This document shows, in pieces, positions 20,094 through 31,319 of a DNA stretch of 64,000 nucleotides. Both the position numbers and the translations under genes were made by a program. Within the stretch, counting starts at the first letter, position 1. Each line of letters opens with the position of its first letter. The stretch lies in contig CM077116.1 of NCBI GenBank assembly GCA_039619475.1, positions 29,326,183-29,390,182 of the forward strand. The letters run 5' to 3'. The notes under the pieces are model-generated. The model saw only the letters and a program-made list of their open reading frames with translations, was not told where the DNA came from and did no database searches. The stretch is from Icerya purchasi. Its lineage: Eukaryota > Arthropoda > Insecta > Hemiptera > Monophlebidae.

Positions 20094-23000
20094 ATATTAA
20101 ACCACGACGCTTTTTACGAACGATTGCATGTGAAAAGAGTAGGCGAAAATTTGAAAAAAAAGACAAAAATGAAAAATAACAGATGGAAATATTAAAATCG
20201 TCGGAGCAATTGTATGATGAAAATTTTCAGGTTAAGGATTGCGCATACCAATTGCGCGCCAGCTTAAATACAAGCAAACAAATTTCAAACCTCGCGTTAT
20301 AATAACATCGCAGCTATAGGCTTTTTTTCGAGAAACCTTGTTCTAATATTCATGCTTTCCGTATGTTTTCGAAATATTAAGACATCGCATTAAACTTTTT
20401 CAGAATAAGAATGAACTTTTTTGTTGTTTTTTAGCAAGCGGTCATGATCCTCATTCAAAAGGTACATCTATAGAATGAAAAGTATACAAAGATTTCGCAC
20501 GTTATCGTGTACACGCTAAATAAAGATCACAATTTTACGAGGTAATATTTTAAAAGTGAATCAACGTTTTTTTACGTGAAAACAGAAAAAACTGATGATA
20601 ATAATAAAGGACAAAACCGTTTTCGGAACGACTAATATTCGTAGTTGTTAGATTAAAATCTCTGACCTCTGGTACCGATATTTCGCTAATGGCATATTCA
20701 TTTAATTTGCCAATAATCTTAACAAGGCTGACTAGACGTTAATAACATCTATTTGAACAACGATCGGACACGTAGTGTGAGCTTTTTTTATTTATTTATT
20801 TTTTCGTTTATTTTTACATTTTCATTTTCAAGGCAAAAAATTTTACGATACGAAAAAATATAATAGAGTACGCACAATATGTAAATTCTCGCTGACATTG
20901 AACGGTAAAATTGTATTTTTTCCACCTAACTTATTAACGATTTCTACTGCAGAACGCGAATGAAATGTCCGAAAATAATATGAAAAAAAGCAAGACCCGA
21001 AATAATACGGAAGTGAATGAATTCTCCGTAAATTATCGAGAATAAAAATTAGCTTAAAGATTAGTACGGTAAATTTTTCGCAAACCATCACCGGATTATT
21101 CCCCGTGTACTCGGCTGTTTTTTTATACAGCGGTGACGTTCGATCATTTTCAAACGCTCGCGTTACGTTTGTGTGACAAAATTAAATTTTGGAAAAACCC
21201 GAATAGAACAGCAAAAATCATTTCCTTTTGAATTTGGAATAAACTTAATTAAGATCTCATCGGCCCCTCGCTACCGATGCTTCATCCTGGAACTTATTAC
21301 ATTGAAATTCCCTATCATTTTTGCTTATCCAACTTCCTTTACCTGTTTTTTTTTTTGTCTTGTTCTTGGATATTACTAGATATTCAGACACTAAATTCTT
21401 CCTCTCTTTATTTATCACCCCTATGCTTTTACAATAATTTACAATCGCCTTCATTCCCCTACCCTTTTCCTGTTTTCATACTTGCAACTGTCGGTTACTG
21501 TAGAAATATATGAGACGATCTCGAGTCGAATCTAGTTTACGTTAAAAATAAAATTGCTTAATCAGTTGTTTTTTTTTCTTTGTTTTCGTCAAACTAAACA
21601 CTTGGTAAACTGTTTTTATTCGATTTAACAAAAACCAGCTAATTATCATCGAAGATTTACCGTATAATATATAGGCCAGAGGCGGATCCAGGAAGAGAAT
21701 ATTAGGGATATGTCCCGCCGAAATTCTGTAAATTTCTTTTCAAAATGAAATTATTAATGTACAAAATTTTAAACGAGGAACGAAATAATAATTTTACAGA
21801 TTAAACTGTGTTAATAAATAATATTAATTATTAGCTTTCAAATGTGTACTAGTAATTTATTCAATTCATTAAATTTAACTCGCAATCGTAACATCTATCT
21901 TATATCAAGCTAGTTGTATCGATTTAATTATCTGCGATGATTATTGCTAATTGTCTAACGTGTAATCAATGCGGCTATTGTTGTTCATTCGGCTTCGATC
22001 TCATTATTAATTACAAATAGTAAATGCTCTTTTCGAATGTCAATATCTTCGTGTTCCATATTTCGATTATTTCATTGATCTTAATCAATTTTCCTACCCA
22101 TTTATTTTCGTTATTCCTAATTCTCTTTTCGTATTTTAGAGAAACGGCCCTGTTGGAGGACCACACTTTATCGCTCGTTCCCGATAGTACGGAGAAATTA
22201 TATCATCTAAAGTAAACACGATTTCCCGGAATTCGTTGGATTACTTCACGAGCAATCTTTGATTAATTTTTATTGAAATTGAAAAGAAATGAAAAAAAAA
22301 TTTTTGGATGGAAATCCTCCCACGCCCACTAGGTGCTGGTGCTGTCGCTGACATAGACTACATCTCGTTTTTTCATTGTTAAAAAAAGAAGGCTTAAAAA
22401 TCCTTCAATACGTATTCTCAATCAGTGTTATTTCATACATTATCGTGTGCAAATGTGTTTGCTTAATCAAGCATCAAGACTACATGCGGTAACAGCAAGT
22501 ACTATTTGTATTTACTTAATACACATGTAGTGCTTAAAAACATTAATAATGCGCATTTCCGACTTTAGATACAGTGCTGGAACAAAAACTTCATTTCTAC
22601 TAGTTCGGAAAAATTGTACAAATATTGAAACTTTTTTGATTTACTACAACGAATGTTTAGTTTCTAAACGGACACGAAATAAATGGAATTTTTTAATGAA
22701 GAATTGTAATTGGTGGCGGTTCATTTTCATCGAATAAGTAAGTTTCAGTCGGGAAGACAGGAAGATAATGAGAAGGGTGATGGGTGATTTTTAATTAATT
22801 CTAATTTAACCGGATGAAGAAAACGACAGTTGTGAAAAATTTTTTTCAATGTTACATTTATTTTTCTATAATTCTTTTTTCTACTTCTGACAATTTATTT
22901 CATATAACCGAAAATAAATGTAGTCCAAGAATCAGTCAGATTACACCGTTTTTCAATGTTGTAATAAAATTAAATATAGATAAAATAATCTGGTACTGTG

Positions 23001-23140
23001 CGATATTTAATGAACATTTCGAATTCTGTTGTTGTATTATACGATATCGGGAACAGGCGTACTCCATCGGGCCACTGACAAATTCCTAAACGTTAAAAAT
23101 AAAAATTCTAATTTCTTGAAATTGATTGAGACTCGCACTA
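20094..23140. other. Non-coding AT-rich stretch
   Basis: Three kilobases without a recognisable gene or element. Frames of 60-90 codons are AT-driven and show no domain. Confidence 0.4.
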
Positions 23141-23510
23141 GCGCATTATAATAAAAAAATAGATAACGCAACCGAAAGTAATACCGTCCTTAAAAATAGG
23201 ATACGCAAAATAAATTACAATAATCATGGCATATTTAAATGGATACCAGGCCATATGGCGGAATAAAAGAAAATGATAACAAATCGCCGAAACTTAAAAA
23301 TGTGAACAAATACCATTGGACTGATTATCTCTATCTACTATTAAAACCATCGTATAACGAATAAACGAAAAATGGATTTTAAACGAATTAGTGTTTAACT
23401 ATCTGAAAATATTATTCCAACGCACGAAAAGACCAATACGTCAGAAATCTATCTGAAAATCCGCTTAATAATTACATGAAACAAATTATACGTTTTAGAA
23501 CGCGACTCAC
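23140..23510 (+). mobile_element. Decayed LINE RNase H remnant
   Basis: The plus strand reads FKWIPGHMA near 23237, the conserved 'WIPGHMGIKGN' His motif of LINE RNase H, followed by a charged tail (NKYHWTDYL...) and IIRFRTRLTRT near 23490, resembling the 'RLRIGHTRLTH' segment. Several stops break it. The clade cannot be fixed from this little sequence. Confidence 0.45.
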
Positions 23511-23740
23511 TAGAACAGCAAATCCACTAAATGGAAAAAATCGATCCGGATAAATTTCAATACTGTAACGAAGACCATGAAAAAAAAGTATATATTAATC
23601 ATCTCCTGCGGCAGTGTATTCGATTCTAATGAATAGACCAACTTAGATGTATTACACATTACCGATATATATACATTTACTGGATCAGACATGCAAACAG
23701 CTTTGCCAGTATATCAAAAAGTGTCGTATTGAAGTTTGAT

Positions 23741-24300
23741 TTTTTTTTTTTTTGTTTTTCTTAATATACTATTACGAGCTGTCCATCAACGACATTTAGC
23801 AATATGTATGAATGAAATTAAATATGAAGGGAAGGGAGGAGTACCCAATGGCACCTACCCGATTACCCTGACCTTAAACAAAGTCCTATGGTTTCTGGCG
23901 TTTCAGCCTTCTTACATCATCGGTAACATCTAGCAATCCTCTAGCAAGAGTGTTCGGATGAATATCGAGTCTGTTTGCGTGTCTTTTAGAGTGAACTTTG
24001 ATGACATCAACCACATAATCTATACACAAATCTCGATGTAAGGTTAGATTAGTAACATACCAGGGTGCCTTAGTTATCAACCGAAAGATCTTATTCTGAG
24101 AAGTCTGTATTACCTTCAACTTTGACGGTTTAGCGCAACCCCAAAGTTAAACCTCGTACGTCCAGATAGGTTTTAGAATTGTTGTGTATATTAGACATTT
24201 GTTATCCGTTGTCAGTACACTGTTTCTCCCTATCAGCCAATACATTTTTTTAACCCGGATATCTAATTCTTTCGTTTTAACCTGTATTACAAACAAACGT
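23741..24300 (-). mobile_element. Jockey-type LINE, 5'-truncated 3' end
   Basis: On the minus strand the C-terminus of a Jockey ORF2 is read: ELDIRVKKMYWLIGRNS, LLWGC-like LWGCAKPSKLKVIQTSQ, then FRLITKAPWYVTNLTLHRDL and RLKRQKP followed by a stop at 23886-23888. It aligns with the C-terminus of the intact ORF2 at 4680-4971 (compare LRIMVNAPWYITNEALHKDL and ADTRRLKR). A ~130-bp 3' untranslated region leads to a poly-A tail, seen as T14 at about 23741-23754. The sequence is clearly diverged from the intact copy, so it is an older or related family. Confidence 0.8.
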
Positions 24301-24429
24301 TACGAGCAAAACTTTTTTTAGTTTTTTTTTTTCTTGCACATAATTATGAGTACAGTATTTTTGAAGATTTTCTGATTTTTGATAATGATAATATAAACCA
24401 AGGGCAAAAACTAGCACCTGCAGATAGGA

Positions 24430-24580
24430 ATAGTTGTGTTTTTTTGTTGTTTTTTTTAGTTTTTATTCTTTTCATTAAAAAACACAAACTAAAGACAACA
24501 AAAAATTATTATGAACCGGAATTTTTTTAGGTTTTTTTCTTTACGTTAATAATAACACGAACTAAAGACGGTAGCAACCC
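24430..24580. repeat. Imperfect direct repeat, ~75-bp period
   Basis: AACACAAACTAAAGACAAC near 24481 and AACACGAACTAAAGACGGT near 24555, each preceded by a T-rich stretch, form a short two-copy direct repeat. Confidence 0.5.
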
Positions 24581-24932
24581 ACAGTCCAGCATATTTCACT
24601 AAATCATACGTTGAATCGCAAAATCAATTTCACCTATTGCTGCAAAACTACGGAAAAATGTCTTTCGCGGAGTCACGCAATGCATCTGTCCCGCAGTTCT
24701 ACTCTTTTCAATATCTGCGCTATCTCTGTCGCCTTCTATAAATCGCTCTTCTCTTTTTTTTCTTCTGATAACACCCTGCTTTTCAGCAATAGTCTAAAAT
24801 GTTCAAATGAGAAGCAATTTCATTCCCAAATATTCCCGAAATTTGCGGGGTTCTTGGTTAGTGAAATAAATCAGTTCTGAATTTATGAAAATATTATAAT
24901 AAATATGGAAAATAATTTTTTTGAAATTTATG

Positions 24933-24936
<4 letters not shown>

Positions 24937-24963
<27 letters not shown>

Positions 24964-25352
24964 AAAACTCGGCCATTTTGGCCTCGCAAGGGGTTCCGCC
25001 CCTTGACCTCTCTTGCTTACATTTCTGTCTCTTACTCTTCTATACTTTGTATAAAATGATTAAAATTTACAACGTAATTCTTACTGGCATCAACACAAAA
25101 AAAATAACATAATCACAAAAATCCTATCCTAACATTTAATTTTCATTACATAAAATTAAGACATTCTTTGGTTACACTTTTCGTTACGTACTTCGATACA
25201 TAAAATTAGGAAATTTTTTAAATAACAATTACAAAAATTCTATAAAATATAACAAACTTTACATAAAATTGGGACATTTTTTCTACTGGGGGGGGGGGGG
25301 GGGGGGGTAGCCTAAGAATTACGTTGTAATTAATATTTATATATATATATAT
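24937..25352 (-). repeat. (TA)n-associated hairpin repeat, copy 2
   Basis: Inverse of the repeat at 11464-11780: a TA array at 24937-24962, then GGCCATTTTGGCC and AAGGGGttccGCCCCTT hairpins, and at the far end CCTAAGAATTACGTTGTAAT next to another TA array at about 25337-25352. The core here is longer (~375 bp) because of extra 'AATTTTATGTA'-type subrepeats. A 21-base G run sits at about 25288-25308. Confidence 0.7.
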
Positions 25353-25820
25353 GAAAACAATTGTAATACGTGTATAGCTATTATAATTGAAAGGAAATAT
25401 TTTAAGAAAATTATTTTTTTTTTAAACGATATTTTAATGAATATAAATGCAACTAGTTTTAGCTTTTGGTGTGATTTCTTTCCGGTTTAAATTAAAAAGC
25501 TGACAACTGTGCTATGGGAAAAATGAAGAAAATCTGATGTTTGCCGGACCGTGTCATTCAGAAACTCCACCAATTTCAGGAATATTTCGAAACGAAACGG
25601 CTCCTTATTGGAAACATTTTAAATACTTCATGCTTTCTGTTCCATCGGAAAGCGAATAATGCGGTGCTTTGCTATATTGGAACATTACCTTTCCTGTTGA
25701 CACCTATCTATCTCTCTATAATCTTTCCGTATTATTTCTCTCTTTATAATCCTGCTTTAGTTAATACATTCTTTTATTTCCCCGTAACGGCGCGTATTCT
25801 TCTATAGTCATCTGCCGTTC
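25353..25820. other. Non-coding stretch
   Basis: An 88-codon open frame at 25541-25807 has no recognised domain. Part of it may belong to the LINE fragment downstream. Confidence 0.3.
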
Positions 25821-25829
25821 TATTTAAAT

Positions 25830-26500
25830 TCTTTTTCTTCTGCTCTGAAAAGGTTAAACTTTTTGAAAGCCCTGTTTCGAGCAAAATGGGGAAGTCATCC
25901 TTACATATTTATCACTCTTTATAAAAATCTATTATTCTCTCTGCATTTGGTTACTGGTCCGTTATTTACGTCGAACATCACACAAAATCTCTTCTCTCCA
26001 AATCAGATATAATCCAAAATTCGTTTCTTCGTCGTTGTGTTAATGCGCTAAAGTTTTCTCCAATTGCAGTATTCTGAATACGTTTCCCCCTAATCCTATT
26101 TACGCTTTCCGCTGATGTTTTTTAAACTTCTCCCATTTTATTATACTTCAAACAAAATTCTATTCTCACGCACATCATCTCCTCGAATTGCTACTTTCCT
26201 TATTTGATCGCTTCTTGCAACCTTCTCTACTCTTCTTTTACCTTAAAAACCTCACTTAACCTCCTGCAGTTCGTTTCTTGTCTTTATTTTCCAAATCTCT
26301 TTCTCGAAAGTTGTGCGGGGATCTTTCACAACATTAGTAATTTCCTACAAACACGTATATCTTTCTATTAATAGCTCAAGGAATTCTGGTGGAATTGAAG
26401 CCTCATTTATTCTCCTTTTATCAATTCGGTTTTCTGTCATCGTTAATTCGCCAATTATTTAATCGTCTTTGACTCTGCGAGTGACCTTCAAGCTACACCT
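25830..26500 (+). mobile_element. Family X LINE fragment (reverse transcriptase thumb region)
   Basis: The plus strand reads LFRAKWGSHPYIFITLYKNL near 25880-25940, then FLRRCVNAL near 26018. This matches the thumb-region pattern of the larger family X copy at 49.7-49.8 kb (LSPTKWCGDPYVLISLYKS). Stops and shifts are frequent. Confidence 0.55.
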
Positions 26501-26514
26501 GCGACTTTACCGTT

Positions 26515-28315
26515 CGAATAATGTACAGTATAGAAACATGGAAGCTGAAAGGAAATCGAAAAACATTCCAAAGAGCGAAGAGACGTAATAAATGACGAAT
26601 GCTGCAAAGGAACTATAATAAGAGATCGTTAACGATTACGAAGAGGGAATCGGAAAATTAAAGTCGAAAAGAAACGATTAAGTAAAAAGAGGGTAAATTG
26701 TTAAATACATCGGAATATAAATCAACAAGCACACTGAAAAGCGGTATACGGCGGTGGGGAAAAAATTTTGTGAAGAAATATGGGATTTACAGTCGTAAAG
26801 TGTCAATAAGAAGATTAGACAGATCACTGTTAAGAAAGGACTAGAAGAAATAACGATAAGTCGTAAGAAGACGATGAAAAAAGAGGAAAATACACCGCAT
26901 TTAAGAAGAAATTCGTTGCCAACGAAAGAAAGTAAAACAGGATGAACCTTTCGAAGGATAGTATTGAATTCGAATGGAATTCCAAAGAAAATTTGTAGTT
27001 TCCAGAATGACGGGCAATTAAGAACAGCAAAATAGTAATTTCGACTTTCTTACTATTCAGTGCAAGTTTGAAACATTTCAGTGCCAGTTTTTTTTTTTTT
27101 GAATTTGTGCAAGGAAGCTCTTCGCTGCGAGTCCAGCTAGTCAGTATTCAAAATGAAAAAATAGTCTTAATATTTTACATGGCCGCCCCGTGTAGAACGG
27201 TGAATGAAATAAGCAAAAAAGTAAGAAAATATAACAATCGGAAAAATTACAGAACCTTTACATTAAAAAAAAAAAAAAAGATTAAACAAAACTAAAAATC
27301 GCTAAAATTCCAACGGTGTTTTTAGTCACAAAGTGCACGTTACCAGAGTCAAAACCTCAACGATTTCGTATAAATTTATTATATTGCTCACCAAGGTCAT
27401 TAAATAGAATTTGTTTACTTTTTGCATTATCGAAGAGTCTAAAAGTCTAAAATTTTAATCTAAATCGTGGTCTTATAGAACTCGAATGTCCATCAGAAAG
27501 TTATAAATCTTAAATCGACGTTTCTTTAAAAATCAGCGGTGTACGAACTTTGACTTTTATACAAAATATATTTCTAATTTTTGTACTTATTGACATGAAT
27601 ATTAGAATGAAATGTAAACAGAAATGTGTGTAATGCCACCGTCAATATTTTTTTTTAATTATCTAAAAATTTTACAGGAATTAAAAAAACGTTAACTTTA
27701 TTTTGCTTTTTTTAAAATTTGACGTAGAATGACAAGGTTTTTCTTCTTATTTTTCCTTCCGTATACTTTAAAAACATTACGATTCCGAATGTAAAACAAA
27801 AAAAGAAATCGTAATCCCCTCCATAAACGATTAATAATTCCGCGAATAGAAAGTAGACACACAAGTACCCTTTTCGTGATTGGCCCAAATAAATGTTTAA
27901 GTTAATATTTTCTTCTTCAATCGGAATAATCCGATCCGTTAATAACATAAACAATACGCATACGACATACATACGTATTATTACAGTTTCGAAAGTGTAA
28001 TGAATTTTTTGTTTTATAGAAAAGAAATTTATTTATACAGTAAATTACTCGTGTAATAATGTGAATAAATATTTATGCATAATCACTGACACATACAAAA
28101 ACTAACAGTTTCGCTTCCCCGTTCAACACCTTAAAACTACTATGTAAGGTTTATCGACTATATAGTTAATTAAATTTACGGAAAAAAGAAAAAAAGATTA
28201 AATTTAAACTCGTACAACGTAACAGCAGATGCGGAATAAAATTTAAAATAAAATTTACACGAATATTAAAATATTAAATTAAGTGAAAATTGAGTAGATG
28301 CAAATTGTTCTTATA
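26515..28315. other. Mostly non-coding stretch
   Basis: A weak reverse-transcriptase-like reading (YSIETWKLKGNRKTFQRAKRR at about 26524) resembles the 'YGIETWTL' motif of RTE/BovB-type LINEs but is too decayed to call. The remainder, to 28315, shows nothing recognisable. Confidence 0.3.
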
Positions 28316-28321
28316 CACGTA

Positions 28322-29460
28322 TTATAATTTCCATCGTATTAAACTGGTCCGATGTAAAGTATAAATGGAGAATATTCGCACCACGTGCTTCGCGATTTTT
28401 ATAAAGACACCACATGCGCATGGCGGTGGGTTCTCGTTGAGACTGAACCTTGCCAGATAGCTTCCGAAGGGACCGTGTCCAGTGACCGCCCTGGTGAAAT
28501 ACTTAGACTGCACCAGCCACTTCCTCACCATTCTGACCCGGACATCTAGGTATTGGTACGTGAGTCGGCCGTCTGTGGACGCCTCCCACTCCCTCTGCCA
28601 TTTCAGAAGTATTTCCTGTCTGACTGCCTTTTACGGGGCGGCATCTGAGACCAACGTTCCCTGGCGGAGTTCTGTTTGCCCCGTGCTAACCCCGGCCAGC
28701 CGCGTTGCAGCCAGTAAAGTGCTGGCCTTTCCCAAACTAGAAGATCTAGTGGGAGCACTCGCGATATCACGCACAGTACGGCAGTGGGTGTAGTCCTGTA
28801 CCCTCTACACATTGACAACAGCACGAGTCTTTACGCCGTTTTCATACGACGACAAAGTTTAGTCTTTGTCGACCGCGACGCAAAGACACTGGCACAGTAT
28901 CCCACTATCGCCTCCACCATGCCCGTATGGACTAGGCGAGCCGTACGAAAATGCAGGCCCTACCGACCGTGGTAGTTTGGCGACGGCGTGGTACCCGGCC
29001 CTGCACTTCTGACTCACCATGTCAACGTAGCCCTTCCTCTTCTTAGCGCCCATTGTAAGCGTGACGCCAACATATTTGACAGAACTCCGGAGGTAAAATT
29101 GACGGCCACCGATCTTAAAAACCGGCTGCCAGTCGAGCTTCACCCGAAGCAAAACCACAACGGACTTGTCTGCACTGAATGACAGCTCGTTCTTGTCCGC
29201 CCATCGATCCGCCAATACACAACATTCATCTGCAGTTGTCCAGAGAACACCGCCTTCACTAGAACAGCCAATTCGTCCGCATAAGCTACAAGGTGAACAC
29301 CGTCCAACCAGTGCTGTTGGAGAAGACGGTTAAATAGAAGCAGCCACATCACGAGTTCGATGTGCGACCCCTGTGGGCAGCCCCTGTCCAGCCATTTTCT
29401 CACACATCGAACGTCTCCATAGGAAATTATTGCTCGACTTAAAGCCAACATCCAGTATTT
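28322..29460 (-). mobile_element. R1-like LINE reverse transcriptase remnant, GC-rich
   Basis: On the minus strand four overlapping frames make one reverse transcriptase: WLDRGCPQGSHIELVMWLLL (the 'GCPQGS' motif) and LVAYADELAVLV (YADD with the second Asp changed to Glu) at 29451-29140; NELSFSADKSVVVLLRVK and VKYVGVTLTMG at 29215-28859; LLSMCRGYRTTPTAVLCV with VLPLDL at 28824-28603; and VTGHGPFGSYLARF with a CACG Cys motif at 28531-28322. This order is typical of R1-clade LINEs. The base composition is visibly richer in G+C than its surroundings. It is broken by frameshifts and the catalytic Asp change. Confidence 0.75.
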
Positions 29461-29739
29461 CGATCTTACACGTAAAGCATTACGATGAAATGTTCGGTCA
29501 CATAGTCAGTTGAAGAAGACAGGTATATGCCGCTGCTGATACAAAATTAGATAAATTACCAGGATCTTTTCTTTCACATCATAGTGATAGTTCATGTCAT
29601 ACAACAAATTCGCCTATTTTAAATGCAAATCTAAAATAGGACAAAAGATTATTCAGTAGACGAAGATATTTTTAGCACTGAAATCTACATAAATAATGTC
29701 GGAGCAGAAACTAAAGTTGTAACACGGTAGATACTGCTC

Positions 29740-30069
29740 ACGTAAAGCCAATGGAAATGACGCTAACGACAGCAAAGCGGGCTTTGTCTAACACCACCTC
29801 ATCTACTACTCACGAACTAGGCAAATCTGTTCCCCACAAAAATAAAAATAAAAAATATAAAACAAATGAAGAATCTAAAGTTTCTGGCAACACGAATATT
29901 AACAACGACACCGAAACGTAGTCTACATCATATAAACAAAATCCTGCATCCAGTTCTGAAGAGTATGAAGAAATCAGCAGCTCAAATGATGAACACGGCA
30001 CGTCTTTTCCTTATCACCCAATAGCCAGTGGGGGTGTATTAATTGCACATAAAAACCATGTATTGATGA
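29740..30069 (+). mobile_element. Possible LINE ORF1 remnant
   Basis: A hydrophilic reading (KPMEMTLTTAKRAL, KNKNKKYKTNEESK, SSSEEYEEISSSND) runs through one stop. The Lys/Asn/Ser/Glu-rich composition resembles the linker regions of gag-like LINE proteins, and an I-like endonuclease fragment lies downstream at 30.7 kb. There is no zinc knuckle or other diagnostic motif, so this is a guess from context. Confidence 0.25.
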
Positions 30070-30189
30070 CTATGCCATTTTTACGCCAGAGATCATCAGG
30101 AAAAGTGCCCTGTTACAAAATTTGTCCCAGTCACAATTTTATGTAACGAAATATGTAACGGAAAAGGATAACGCTATGCCATTTTTACG
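30070..30189. repeat. 88-bp insertion flanked by a 16-bp direct repeat
   Basis: CTATGCCATTTTTACG occurs at 30070-30085 and again at 30174-30189 without mismatch. The enclosed 88 bp contain TTTTATGTAACGAAATATGT, similar to subrepeats inside the (TA)n-associated element (for example in the 24937-25352 copy). It looks like a very short retro-insertion with a target-site duplication. Confidence 0.6.
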
Positions 30190-30365
30190 ATATTAGCGCT
30201 TCTACATCCCCTGGTGGTGAAAATTGGAACAGGAAGAGTTTTTTCTGTCGAACAGCGTAGTCAATGAAAAAGTTTACTTTTCTATAAGAATTATAGAAGA
30301 ACTAGTCGGGGGGGGGGGGTGAAATAGGCTTGCTTTATTCCAAGGCCCGAAGGGCGAGTTTTACA

Positions 30366-30604
30366 TATTAATTACAACTTAATTCTTAGGCTATCCCCTA
30401 TTAGAAAAAATGTCCCAATTTTATGTATCGTTTATTATATTTTATAGGATTTTTGTGATTATGTTATTATATTCATATAAGCCGATTTAGAATTACGTTG
30501 TAAATTTTGGTCATTTTATATAAAGTACAGAAGAAAAAGAGACAGAAATGTAAGGAAGAGAAGTCAAGGGGCACAGCCCCTTGCGAGGCCAAAATGTCCG
30601 ATTA

Positions 30605-30671
<67 letters not shown>
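30366..30671 (+). repeat. (TA)n-associated hairpin repeat, copy 3
   Basis: Same core as at 11464-11780: starts TTAATTACAACTTAATTC at 30368, contains AGAATTACGTTGTAAAT near 30489, and ends with AAGGGGCACAGCCCCTT and a GGCCAAAAT(G)TCC segment against a 70-bp TA array (30602-30671). There is no TA array at its left end, only 'TTTTACATA'. Confidence 0.7.
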
Positions 30672-30673
<2 letters not shown>

Positions 30674-30699
30674 AAATATTGCATCTACAAACTGCACTA

Positions 30700-31310
30700 T
30701 CGGTAATTGGTATTGTAATCAAAATTTCATTCCGTATTACGATTTACACTATATATCTTCATAAAGATGACGCAGTCTCGGCAGATACTCTCAACAACGT
30801 TATAAAGCAGTTGCCATAAACAATTAATAATTACCGGTGATTTCAATACTCAGGGGCTCCAAGGTATACACATGGGAGAGAAATCGAAAAATGGATCACG
30901 CAAATCATCTAATTTTACTAAATAACGGTGACACACTTTAATGTATACTAGGGAAGTTTTTCTGCAATTGATCTATTCTCATGTAGTCACAGCTTTAGCA
31001 CATTTAATGAAGTGGAATACGTTCAACGGTTTACATGATAGCGACCATTTCACCCAACATATCCATATCGATTTCATTCAAAATATTCGCCACCTAAACC
31101 AGAGACTTCCATCCTGGAATGTGAGAAAAAGCGAATTGGTCACTGTATTCATCGCAGCTAACCTTAAGATTGGGAAATAATACCGCAGATGTTAACCAAA
31201 TGAATCAATTCATCATAAATGAAATATATAAAATTGCGAAGAACCCGATTCCCCTCGGACGTTCCGAGAAGAAATTGTAGAACGTATCTCTGAGTTTATT
31301 GTACGTATTT
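30700..31310 (+). mobile_element. I-like LINE endonuclease fragment
   Basis: The plus strand reads a decayed AP endonuclease: DDAVSADTLNNVIKQLP, then IITGDFNTQG (catalytic Asp/Asn) near 30830, YTHGREIEKWI, GSFSAIDLFSC near 30950, WNTFNGLHDSDHF (the S/D-D-H motif) near 31016-31056, and LNQRLPSWNVRKA. Spacing and the 'GSFSAIDL..HDSDHFPI' ending are those of I-clade and related elements. Frameshifts and stops are present, so it is dead. The 5' end abuts the TA array of the hairpin repeat. Confidence 0.65.
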
Positions 31311-31319
31311 AACATGTAT

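Noticed and set aside
21670..21690. AGAGGCGGATCCAGG, which resembles a hAT terminal repeat
   Set aside because: No matching inverted end or 8-bp duplication could be found within several kilobases.
26515..26820. Weak RTE/BovB-like reading (YSIETWKLKGN...)
   Set aside because: A single motif followed by stops is not enough to call a LINE copy; mentioned only within the non-coding stretch.
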